Source: Alkanindiges sp.
GTDB lineage: Bacteria > Pseudomonadota > Gammaproteobacteria > Pseudomonadales > Moraxellaceae
NCBI GenBank assembly: GCA_030152125.1
Contig: JASLIR010000159.1
Location: 1 to 6,433 of the forward strand
Length of the DNA: 6,433 nucleotides
Reading direction: 5' to 3'
In this document: one piece after another, positions 1 through 5,891 of the stretch
Position numbering within the stretch: position 1 is the stretch's first letter
Layout: each line of letters opens with the position of its first letter
Translations under genes and position numbers: made by a program
The notes under the pieces: model-generated
What the model was told of the DNA's origin: nothing
Seen by the model: only the letters and a program-made list of their open reading frames with translations
The model's database searches: none

Positions 1-1418
1 TCATTGATAAGCCAAGCGCAGGCAGCAGCCTGTTCCCGGACTTTCTGGATGTAGTACGCCGCCAGTTAAAAGAAGAATATCAGGAAGCAGATTTAACCGG
101 TGAAGGCCTGCGTATTTTCACCACGCTTGACCCGATTGTACAAACTGCCGCCAGCAATGCCTTTAATAATACGGTAGACCAGCTGGTTGCACGCAATCCA
201 AAACTGTTAAAAGGCCTGCAAGGCGCTGCCACCATTGCCAATCCGGAAAATGGTGAATTACTTGCCGTGGTTGGCGGAGCCGGTTCCAACTTTACCGGTT
301 TTAACCGTGCGGTGGATGCCAAACGTCAGGTAGGTTCGATTCTTAAACCGGTGGTGTATTTAAATGCCTTGCAATCGCAGCGCTACAATGTAATCAGCCC
401 GATTAGCGATGCGCCAGTCAGCATTACCGGTATGGGCATGAAAGACTGGCAGCCTAAAAATTATGATGGCCGCGACCACGGGGTAATTCCTTTATATGAC
501 GCCCTTGCGCACTCCTATAATCAGGCTACCGTGCGACTGGGCTGGGAAATGGGTATTCCTACCTTTATTAACACCCTGCATGGTTTAGGTATTGATGACG
601 ACATCAAGCCTTATCCGTCCATTTTATTAGGCGCAGTAAACCTGACCCCTATGCAGGTACTGGGCATGTATCAGGTAATTGCCGCCAATGGCTTCCGCTA
701 TGCACCACGCTCTATCCGCAGTGTGGTGGATGCACATGACAAACCCTTACAGCGTTATGGCCTGAATGTGCGCCAAAGCATTGACCCTGGTGCGGTTTAC
801 CTGCTGAATTACACCATGCAGCAAGTGATGCGCAGTGGTACGGGTAATAGTGCTTACCGCAGCCTGTCGGCAGATTTGAACCTGGCTGGAAAATCCGGCA
901 CCACCAATGATGCGCGTGACTCCTGGTTTGCCGGATACAGTGGTAATTATGTGACCGTGGTGTGGCTGGGGCATGATGATAACCGTCCCATTGGTCTGTC
1001 CGGCTCTACCGGCGCCCTGCCGGTATGGACAAACATCATGAAGCAGCTGAATTTATCCCCGGTGGATATGGTGCAACCCAGCAATGTGCAATGGCAATGG
1101 ATAGATAACGCCAGTGGTAATTTATCTGCTCAGGGCTGTGCCGGTGCGGTTTATATTCCCTTACTGGTAAACACCATACCAAACCAGGCTACCGAATGTG
1201 GCATGTCACAAATGTATAACTCGCAAACTGCACCCTATGCAGATGCCGAGGTAGACGCGAGTGGCAACCCGGTGTATCAGCCTTATGCCCGTCGCCTGCC
1301 GGAAGCTGGCGGCCGTGGCAATGCCGCCATTGAAATGCCTTTACCGGATGACGTCGCGCCCGAACAGGAAAATGAAGACAAACCACTGGTTCGCCGTTTC
1401 TGGTCCAGTAACCCCTGA
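1..1418 (+). CDS. mrcB: Penicillin-binding protein 1B (PBP1b), C-terminal transpeptidase part; 5' end outside window
   Basis: This is the C-terminal ~471 codons of a bifunctional class A penicillin-binding protein, an inner-membrane enzyme that polymerises and cross-links peptidoglycan in the periplasm. The reading frame is open from base 3; membrane anchor, UB2H and glycosyltransferase domains lie left of the window. All three transpeptidase motifs are present: SxxK as SILK (nucleophile Ser codon 336-338, Lys 345-347), SxN as SYN (513-521) and KSGTT (891-905), the last in a GKSGTTND context followed by DSWFAGYSG. The stretches VRRQL, RIFTTLDP, RQVGS..KP and LLGAVNLTPMQV closely resemble E. 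coli PBP1b as I recall it, which separates it from PBP1a. Two cysteines after the catalytic domain (codons 1137 and 1197) fall where E. coli PBP1b also has a pair. The stop is TGA at 1416-1418. It is probably cotranscribed with the lipoprotein gene that starts 31 bp later. Confidence 0.95.
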   Translation, partial: IDKPSAGSSLFPDFLDVVRRQLKEEYQEADLTGEGLRIFTTLDPIVQTAASNAFNNTVDQLVARNPKLLKGLQGAATIANPENGELLAVVGGAGSNFTGFNRAVDAKRQVGSILKPVVYLNALQSQRYNVISPISDAPVSITGMGMKDWQPKNYDGRDHGVIPLYDALAHSYNQATVRLGWEMGIPTFINTLHGLGIDDDIKPYPSILLGAVNLTPMQVLGMYQVIAANGFRYAPRSIRSVVDAHDKPLQRYGLNVRQSIDPGAVYLLNYTMQQVMRSGTGNSAYRSLSADLNLAGKSGTTNDARDSWFAGYSGNYVTVVWLGHDDNRPIGLSGSTGALPVWTNIMKQLNLSPVDMVQPSNVQWQWIDNASGNLSAQGCAGAVYIPLLVNTIPNQATECGMSQMYNSQTAPYADAEVDASGNPVYQPYARRLPEAGGRGNAAIEMPLPDDVAPEQENEDKPLVRRFWSSNP

Positions 1419-1449
1419 TAGCGTATAAAGCAGCAAAGAGAAGCAATCA

Positions 1450-2091
1450 ATGACTATAAAAACTGCGCCTGCAGCCTATCAAAAAGTACCGCCAGTGCTT
1501 GGCCTGGCGGCAGCCGCATTGTTACTGGGTGCCTGCCAGAGCACGCCAGTGCTTCAACCTGCAAAAACCACACCGGTAGCACCCGCCAGCAAGGCAGGAA
1601 ATACCCGTACTGCCCCGGCAGCCATTCACGAAAATGGCGCCAAACGTACCCCCTTGAACGATGCTGCACAGCCACCATTGCAAAGCAGTAACCTGCCCTC
1701 CTCCAGTGGCATTAGCCCACCCAAAGTAGCTCAACCTAATGTGATACTAAGGGATGGCAGTAATATCCCGGCGTTTCGGGTATTAATCACCCGCGCCCAG
1801 CAGCAAATACAGTCGGCACAGTTTGATGCGGCCGAACAAACCCTGATTCAGGCCCAACGCATGGCACCGCAGTCAACCGCGGTGTATGCCTATTTAAGCC
1901 AGGTTGCACTGGGTAAAAAACAGGGCAGTAATGCCGAAGCCATGGCGCGCAAAGGCCTGATGCTGACCAGAAACCCGCGCCAGCAGCATGCCTTCTGGCA
2001 ACTGATTCTGGCCGCAGCGCAACTGCAAAACAATCCGGCACTGGCTAGCCAGGCACAGCAACAAATGCAACAGCTTTCCTCACAGTTTTAA
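1450..2091 (+). CDS. TPR-containing lipoprotein, probable LpoP-like activator of PBP1b
   Basis: This is a 213-residue predicted lipoprotein. Residues 13-28 are a hydrophobic signal segment ending in the lipobox LLGAC with Cys29; the following Gln suggests sorting to the outer membrane. Residues 30-107 are rich in Pro, Ala, Ser and Thr and look like a flexible linker. Residues ~108-213 are helical, with a TPR-like pattern: AEQTLIQAQRMAPQSTAVYAYLS is followed by a second repeat-like segment with ARKGLMLTRNPRQQHAFWQL. The start has only a weak purine-rich site (AGAGAA, 1437-1442), but the signal peptide fixes it well. In Pseudomonas, the outer-membrane TPR lipoprotein LpoP is encoded beside the PBP1b gene and activates that enzyme. 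The same order, a 31-bp gap and the lipobox-linker-TPR layout make this the best guess. The function is inferred from family and context, and a generic TPR lipoprotein is the alternative. Confidence 0.85.
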   Translation: MTIKTAPAAYQKVPPVLGLAAAALLLGACQSTPVLQPAKTTPVAPASKAGNTRTAPAAIHENGAKRTPLNDAAQPPLQSSNLPSSSGISPPKVAQPNVILRDGSNIPAFRVLITRAQQQIQSAQFDAAEQTLIQAQRMAPQSTAVYAYLSQVALGKKQGSNAEAMARKGLMLTRNPRQQHAFWQLILAAAQLQNNPALASQAQQQMQQLSSQF

Positions 2092-2099
2092 TTGGGTGA
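2086..2099 (+). repeat. Left copy of a 14-bp inverted repeat pair (partner 3529-3542)
   Basis: TTTTAATTGGGTGA is the exact reverse complement of positions 3529-3542. It covers the stop codon of the lipoprotein gene and most of the 9-bp gap to the Nudix gene. The match ends exactly at 14 bp on both sides. No flanking direct repeat is visible. Its role is unknown, and it may be coincidence. Confidence 0.5.
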
Positions 2100-2100
2100 C

Positions 2101-3072
2101 CTATCTGGCATTTTGTATAAAACCACGAATGCCAGCCACTCCAAAGCCGCCATGCTGCTGTACTTTAGCCAGTTCCTCAGGCTGTACCCCACCCAGCGCA
2201 TATACCGGTAACTGGCTTTGCAGGGCCAACGCCTGCCAGCGGTCCCAGCCTAAAGCTGCAACCTGCTGATGGGTGGCTGTCTGATGCAGTGGGCTCAACA
2301 CAATGGCATCCAGTTTTAACTGGTTAGCCTGTTGTACCGATACGGAATCGTGACAGGCCGCAAACTTAAAAAGCGCTGCCGGATAATCCTGTAAGTCCTT
2401 TGCCTGCATTAAATCGTGCTGTGATAAATGTACGCCATACACAGCAGCCAACTCCTCTTGTAGCGCCGTATAGTGTTTGCTCATCGCCACCAGCTTTAAA
2501 TCCGGGCGTTGTGCAGCTAATTGCTGCAGTGCACGCATATACTGCACCGCAGCTAACTGTGGCTGGCGTACATATAAGCATGCATTTTGAGGAACGGATT
2601 GCACATGAAATACAAGCCAGTCTGCCGCACTTTCCCCGGGCAATTGCTCGCGGCAAATAACATAATGCGCCGGTAGTTGCACCATCTTCAAAATAGGCGC
2701 ATTGGCATCCGGAAACTGGTACTGGTGCAGCTCCGGCGCATCAACCCACAGCACTGGCTGCCCTTCCTGACCTACAGGCTCCCCCGTAAAGTCGGTTACT
2801 TTAAAAATATGCAGGCACACCGTTTTTTCCGGGTAGGCAAACTCAAGCTGCCGGGCACGAACCGCCTGTTTTACTTCTATCCCCAGTTCTTCCTGTAACT
2901 CACGGATTAAACCCTCCTCAGGGGTTTCATCCTGGTCAATTTTTCCGCCGGGAAACTCGTAGCGGTTGCCCTGATGCTGCCCGGCATGACGCCAGGAAAT
3001 TAACACCTGATGCCCGCGCATAATTACCCCAACAGCAACATGAACAATCTTTGCTTTGCCTTGCCCAGCCAT
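2101..3072 (-). CDS. Nudix (MutT-like) hydrolase fused to a ThiE-like domain
   Basis: This is a 323-residue cytoplasmic protein. Residues ~8-133 form a MutT-type Nudix domain: a complete Nudix box spans residues 43-65 (Gly43, Glu49, Arg57-Glu58, Glu61-Glu62, Gly64), preceded by EFPGGK. The segments EPVGQEGQPVLW and FPDANAPI (Asn124) resemble E. coli MutT, including the Asn used there to read 8-oxoguanine, so hydrolysis of 8-oxo-dGTP is likely. Residues ~136-323 resemble thiamine-phosphate synthase: GVHLSQHDL (213-221), LSPLHQTATH (259-268), YALGGV (291-296) and GVAGIRG. The usual Asn-Asp pair is replaced by Ser198-Lys199 and the Lys after T-x-T by His268, so synthase activity is doubtful. Such fusions are a known family in Pseudomonas-like bacteria. 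The ATG at 3070-3072 is preceded by AGGTGAGGG (3077-3085 on the complement). It is convergent with the lipoprotein gene and divergent from hemP. Confidence 0.93.
   Translation of the reverse strand: MAGQGKAKIVHVAVGVIMRGHQVLISWRHAGQHQGNRYEFPGGKIDQDETPEEGLIRELQEELGIEVKQAVRARQLEFAYPEKTVCLHIFKVTDFTGEPVGQEGQPVLWVDAPELHQYQFPDANAPILKMVQLPAHYVICREQLPGESAADWLVFHVQSVPQNACLYVRQPQLAAVQYMRALQQLAAQRPDLKLVAMSKHYTALQEELAAVYGVHLSQHDLMQAKDLQDYPAALFKFAACHDSVSVQQANQLKLDAIVLSPLHQTATHQQVAALGWDRWQALALQSQLPVYALGGVQPEELAKVQQHGGFGVAGIRGFIQNAR
2105..2135. repeat. Perfect 8-bp inverted repeat at the 3' end of the Nudix gene
   Basis: CTGGCATT (2105-2112) and AATGCCAG (2128-2135) are perfect reverse complements separated by 15 bases. 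They lie inside the last codons of the Nudix gene, just beyond the convergent junction with the lipoprotein gene. The transcript could fold here on either strand, but no run of T follows in either direction. A rho-independent terminator is therefore not supported; a role in transcript 3'-end stability is only a guess. Confidence 0.35.
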
Positions 3073-3162
3073 TAAACCCTCACCTGTTTTTGCCTAAACC
3101 GATATTCCGATAAATTGTTGCATAAAACCAACCTTTAATTGACGAATAGTCATCAACAATGA

Positions 3163-3192
3163 TTGACATTTCTATTTGATAATGATTATCAT
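3163..3192 (+). promoter_or_regulatory. Sigma70-type promoter of hemP
   Basis: A perfect -35 hexamer TTGACA (3163-3168) is followed after 18 bp by TATCAT (3187-3192), five of six matches to the -10 consensus. Transcription would start near 3199, giving a leader of roughly 38 bases before the hemP ATG. The Fur box covers the end of the spacer and the -10, the classical arrangement for repression by iron-loaded Fur. Confidence 0.7.
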
Positions 3193-3196
3193 TAAA
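3178..3196 (+). promoter_or_regulatory. Fur box upstream of hemP
   Basis: GATAATGATTATCATTAAA matches 16 of 19 positions of the Fur consensus GATAATGATAATCATTATC; the mismatches are the central base and the last two. It contains the perfect palindrome ATAATGATTATCATTA apart from its outermost pairs. It overlaps the -10 of the hemP promoter, so binding of Fur with iron would block RNA polymerase. It lies about 105 bp upstream of the divergent Nudix start, where an effect is less likely. Confidence 0.85.
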
Positions 3197-3236
3197 TCAG
3201 CTTCAATACCTCAAGCCCAGCACAGGAATTTACGCC

Positions 3237-3398
3237 ATGAACGCACCATTTCCACTACTGAACAATCACAGCCAAACCCTGCCTACCCTGCACTCCAGCC
3301 ACTTGTTTGCATTAGGCCGTGAAATCCGCATCCTACACGAAGGCGAAGAATACCGTTTACGCTTAACCCGTAACAACCGATTGATTTTAACCAAATAA
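3237..3398 (+). CDS. hemP: Hemin uptake protein HemP
   Basis: This 53-codon gene encodes a HemP family protein. The diagnostic C-terminal half is intact: GREIRILHEGEEYRLRLTR followed by NNRLILTK at the end, matching the family pattern of a basic-aromatic core and a terminal L-I-L-T-K. The N-terminal ~20 residues are variable, as is usual for the family. A good ribosome site, AGGAA at 3224-3228, lies 8 bases before the ATG. Members are small cytoplasmic proteins found in haem-uptake loci; in some alpha- and betaproteobacteria (HmuP/HemP) they act as co-activators of the haem receptor gene. A strong promoter overlapped by a Fur box lies upstream, so expression should rise in iron starvation. 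Oddly, no TonB-dependent receptor or haem transporter gene follows; the next gene is a hydrolase lipoprotein 193 bp away. Confidence 0.9.
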   Translation: MNAPFPLLNNHSQTLPTLHSSHLFALGREIRILHEGEEYRLRLTRNNRLILTK

Positions 3399-3456
3399 TA
3401 TTTTTATTTATATACCCAGTCCAGCTTTGTTACTGTATCTTATGTTTATTTCTCCT

Positions 3457-3493
3457 GCTTTGGAGCAACGTTAATTTACTTTGCTCCCTAAGC
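3457..3493 (+). other. Intergenic hairpin between hemP and the hydrolase gene
   Basis: GGAGCAA (3462-3468) pairs perfectly with TTGCTCC (3481-3487) around a 12-base loop. GCTT (3457-3460) can extend the stem with AAGC (3490-3493) across a small internal mismatch. No T-run follows on either strand, so it is not a canonical intrinsic terminator. It could protect the hemP mRNA 3' end or belong to a small RNA; the sequence does not decide. Confidence 0.4.
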
Positions 3494-3500
3494 TGCTGAT

Positions 3501-3528
3501 GCACACATAACACAGATAAGTAGTGTGC
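3501..3528 (+). other. Second, weaker intergenic hairpin
   Basis: GCACAC (3501-3506) is the reverse complement of GTGTGC (3523-3528), with a 16-base loop. It begins 8 bases after the stronger hairpin at 3457-3493 and directly abuts the right copy of the 14-bp repeat. No T-run follows. A six-base stem with a long loop may well be chance. Confidence 0.25.
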
Positions 3529-3542
3529 TCACCCAATTAAAA
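3529..3542 (-). repeat. Right copy of a 14-bp inverted repeat pair (partner 2086-2099)
   Basis: TCACCCAATTAAAA is the exact reverse complement of 2086-2099. It lies in the noncoding stretch 49 bp before the annotated start of the hydrolase lipoprotein. With its partner it brackets the Nudix gene and hemP. Confidence 0.5.
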
Positions 3543-3571
3543 TATAAACACCTTTCAGCGATTTGATTTTC

Positions 3572-3590
3572 CGTTATGATAAGCATCATT
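3572..3590 (+). promoter_or_regulatory. Possible Fur-like palindrome and -10 at the hydrolase gene start
   Basis: The stretch matches the 19-bp Fur consensus at 13 positions and contains the inverted repeat ATGAT-AAGC-ATCAT (3577-3589 region). TATGAT at 3575-3580 is also a five-of-six match to a -10 hexamer, with only a poor -35 (CTTTCA, 3552-3557, 17-bp spacer). The site ends one base before the ATG at 3592. It is much weaker than the hemP Fur box, and another regulator or chance remains possible. Confidence 0.4.
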
Positions 3591-3591
3591 C

Positions 3592-5790
3592 ATGGTTTTC
3601 ATCACTTCATCATACATGCGCGCACACATTTTTTTAAAATCAGCGAACAGCCCTAAAAAAACTGGCCATAAGCCATGGCTTTATGCGCTTTGTATCGGTG
3701 GTGCCAGCTTGGGCATACTATCGGGTTGTCAGGTGGTAAAAGTTAAACAACAAACCATTGCTGTGTCCCTGACCGAAGAACGCGATAGCATTTTAACCCG
3801 CCCCCGTTTAAGTGAAGCAACCCTTAGCGTCCTTTCCATGACAGGCCGTGACCCGGAACTATGCCTGAATGAACCCTATGCCTGCCTGCAACAATTAAAA
3901 CAGGTCAGTCAGGTCAGTGACGAACAATACCTGTCCGCTGGCAGTGAGTTATTGGTCGCAAAGCTGGATCAATTGAAACAGGATCAAACCTGCCATTCAC
4001 CCTTAACACCGGAAGCACACCGCAGCCAGCTGGATGGTTTGGGCAATAAAATTGTGCGCCCGGTATACAATACCCCTGTCATCGACATGAAACCCTACTT
4101 TCATTGTCTGGCGCAGCAGGAAAAACTACTTAGCGACACTGTACGCTATGCCTACGCCTACCTGTTTTACAGCTCCCGAGACCCAAAGACCCGCCTGTTT
4201 GATAACCGGCAGGTGCAGGTACGCGACTTTTATAATACCGCAGTCATTACGCTGGCGCAGATAGAAAGTGAAATCAGCCGTAACGGCTATATTTATGATG
4301 TGACACCGGATTTGGAACACGGAAACTTTCACGTCAAATATTTTATCCGCCAGAATAACGAGCTAAAAGGCCTGAATGCCGATGCGGTGCCGGAATCCAC
4401 TGAAATTATTGCCGCCTCGGAGCTAAATTTTCGTGGTTTGCGTTCCATTAACCGCCGTGATGGTTTTGGGGCCGATTTTGTGGCCATTTTACCCGAAAGC
4501 ATTGAAAATCAGGCCAAGGAAACCGAAAGCTACCGCCTTTCGGATAAAAATGCGGCCAGCAATAACGGTGAAGTACCAGCGGGTAGCAATATTCACCCGG
4601 CACGCTATTTACCCGTCACGCTCACTGCCATTCCACGCGGCAATAGTATTGAGGAAATATTAAACAGTAAGGATATCGACTTTCACGCCTATAACCCTTA
4701 TGACTTTGATAGCACTATTATTAACCAGACCAAATACCCGCTTTCGGCCAATTTCTCGGCACCCTATGGCTTATGGCTGGCCAGAACAGACCTGGCTGCT
4801 GCGGCTTATCTGGGCCTGATTGCCCGTGAAAACCGCCTGGTTGCCCCGCACCTGTATATGCTGGAGCCCTATAACCCCAACAAACGGGTGATTATTATGG
4901 TGCATGGCCTAGCCAGTAGCCCGGAAGCCTGGATCAGCCTGACCCACGATGTGCTGGGTGATCCGGTACTGCGCGAGCACTATCAGGTATGGCAGGTATT
5001 TTACTCTACCAATATGCCCATTCTGGAAAGCCGCTACCAGATTCATGCGCTGATTGAAAATGCCTTTAACAAGGTAGACCCGCAACACAAGAATCTGGCC
5101 AGCCAGCACAGCGTGCTGATTGGGCATAGTATGGGGGCTGTTATCTCGCGCCTGTTGATGAGTAACGATAACTTTATTAAAAATGCCTTGGTGGATTTTG
5201 ACCGTAAAGACCGTGAAAAACTGTTAAAACTCCCCATTGTACAGGACCGTTTTAAAATGCAGGCGTTACCGGAAGTAGGACGTATGGTGCTTATTTCTGG
5301 TCCGCTGCGCGGCACCGAATATGCGGACCGCTGGTTTACCCGGGCTATCCGCAAGGTGATCCGCCTGCCACAATCCTTTGCGGAATCAGTGATCAATGGC
5401 ATTAAGGATGCCAACCTGGATGAAAAACTGATTGAAAGCATTCATAAAATAACCCTGGCCAATGTGCAAAACGGTCCCAGCGACTTAAGCAAAAAGTCAG
5501 AATTCATGCACATGACTGGTAATGCCAGCATTATTGCCAAGCTGCCTTATCACTCCATTATGGGCAACCTGAATGGGGATGTTCCCAAGCAAGACATGAG
5601 TGATGGCATTGTGCCGTATAACAGCTCTCACCTGGATGGTGCACTGTCGGAAAAAATAATTAGTGGCGGCCACTCCATTCAGGAAACACCGGAAGCCGTG
5701 CTGGAATTACGCCGTATTTTACGCTTGCATCTAGAAAAGCTGGATGATATTCAGCCAGCCAATACAACCGGCAAGCAACCACCCAAATAG
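3592..5790 (+). CDS. Alpha/beta-hydrolase (lipase/esterase-like) lipoprotein
   Basis: This 732-codon predicted lipoprotein starts with a long signal segment (basic KKTGHK, then hydrophobic residues) ending in the lipobox GILSGC at Cys46; the following Gln suggests the outer membrane. Residues ~47-420 match no domain I recognise and hold all four remaining cysteines (91, 98, 134, 172). Residues ~430-720 form an alpha/beta-hydrolase domain: HGLASSPEAW (oxyanion region, His438-Gly439), GHSMG with nucleophile Ser513, SDGIVPY with likely acid Asp671, and SGGHS with His694. The domain resembles an uncharacterised lipase/esterase family widespread in gammaproteobacteria; its substrate is unknown, with an ester or lipid likely. 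The ATG at 3592 lacks a clear ribosome site; the in-frame ATG at 3616 would still keep the signal peptide (Cys38) and leaves room for the promoter. The stop is TAG at 5788-5790. Confidence 0.9.
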   Translation: MVFITSSYMRAHIFLKSANSPKKTGHKPWLYALCIGGASLGILSGCQVVKVKQQTIAVSLTEERDSILTRPRLSEATLSVLSMTGRDPELCLNEPYACLQQLKQVSQVSDEQYLSAGSELLVAKLDQLKQDQTCHSPLTPEAHRSQLDGLGNKIVRPVYNTPVIDMKPYFHCLAQQEKLLSDTVRYAYAYLFYSSRDPKTRLFDNRQVQVRDFYNTAVITLAQIESEISRNGYIYDVTPDLEHGNFHVKYFIRQNNELKGLNADAVPESTEIIAASELNFRGLRSINRRDGFGADFVAILPESIENQAKETESYRLSDKNAASNNGEVPAGSNIHPARYLPVTLTAIPRGNSIEEILNSKDIDFHAYNPYDFDSTIINQTKYPLSANFSAPYGLWLARTDLAAAAYLGLIARENRLVAPHLYMLEPYNPNKRVIIMVHGLASSPEAWISLTHDVLGDPVLREHYQVWQVFYSTNMPILESRYQIHALIENAFNKVDPQHKNLASQHSVLIGHSMGAVISRLLMSNDNFIKNALVDFDRKDREKLLKLPIVQDRFKMQALPEVGRMVLISGPLRGTEYADRWFTRAIRKVIRLPQSFAESVINGIKDANLDEKLIESIHKITLANVQNGPSDLSKKSEFMHMTGNASIIAKLPYHSIMGNLNGDVPKQDMSDGIVPYNSSHLDGALSEKIISGGHSIQETPEAVLELRRILRLHLEKLDDIQPANTTGKQPPK

Positions 5791-5864
5791 CTATCTTCAA
5801 GCTTCAAGCTCTCAATCTACAGGTTTTCAATCTAATTTTTTTAAATACAAAAGATTTTTAATAC

Positions 5865-5888
5865 CTGCGGCAGCACGCACAGCCGCAG
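5865..5888 (-). terminator. Hairpin after the histidine kinase gene, possible weak terminator
   Basis: CTGCGGC (5865-5871) and GCCGCAG (5882-5888) form a GC-rich seven-bp stem with a 10-base loop, three bases past the kinase stop codon when read on the minus strand. Downstream on that strand comes GGTATTAAAAATCTTTTG, A/T-rich but not an immediate T-run. It fits an imperfect terminator for the kinase transcript. For the convergent hydrolase gene there is no T-run after the stem, only a T-rich stretch before it (5836-5842). Confidence 0.4.
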
Positions 5889-5891
5889 ATG

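Noticed and set aside
267..1418. Start of the PBP1b reading frame at ATG 267
   Set aside because: The frame is open and clearly PBP1b-like back to base 3, so 267 is an internal Met codon of a gene that continues left of the window.
1189..1446. 85-codon minus-strand frame across the end of the PBP1b gene and the gap before the lipoprotein gene
   Set aside because: It overlaps conserved PBP1b coding sequence, and its product is rich in His, Arg and Cys with no recognisable family.
2366..2660. Open frames of 86 and 96 codons on both strands inside the Nudix fusion gene
   Set aside because: The 323-residue protein has continuous family signatures through this stretch; the other frames give compositions without any motif.
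3381..3414. TTGATT and TATATA considered as a promoter for a small RNA after hemP
   Set aside because: The spacer is 22 bp, too long, and better-spaced -10 candidates match poorly.
3442..3474. Ten-codon open frame overlapping the hairpin after hemP, considered as a leader peptide
   Set aside because: It has no ribosome site and no telling codon run, and the hairpin is not followed by a terminator T-run, so attenuation is not supported.
5043..5441. 132-codon open frame on the minus strand inside the hydrolase gene
   Set aside because: It lies opposite the conserved catalytic region of a clear gene, its protein has no recognisable motif, and it has no promoter or ribosome site of note.
5791..5891. 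T-rich stretch and repeated CTTCAAG and CAATCT words after the hydrolase gene, considered as its terminator or a repeat element
   Set aside because: No stem precedes the T-run, and the words are short and in a low-complexity A/T-rich gap.
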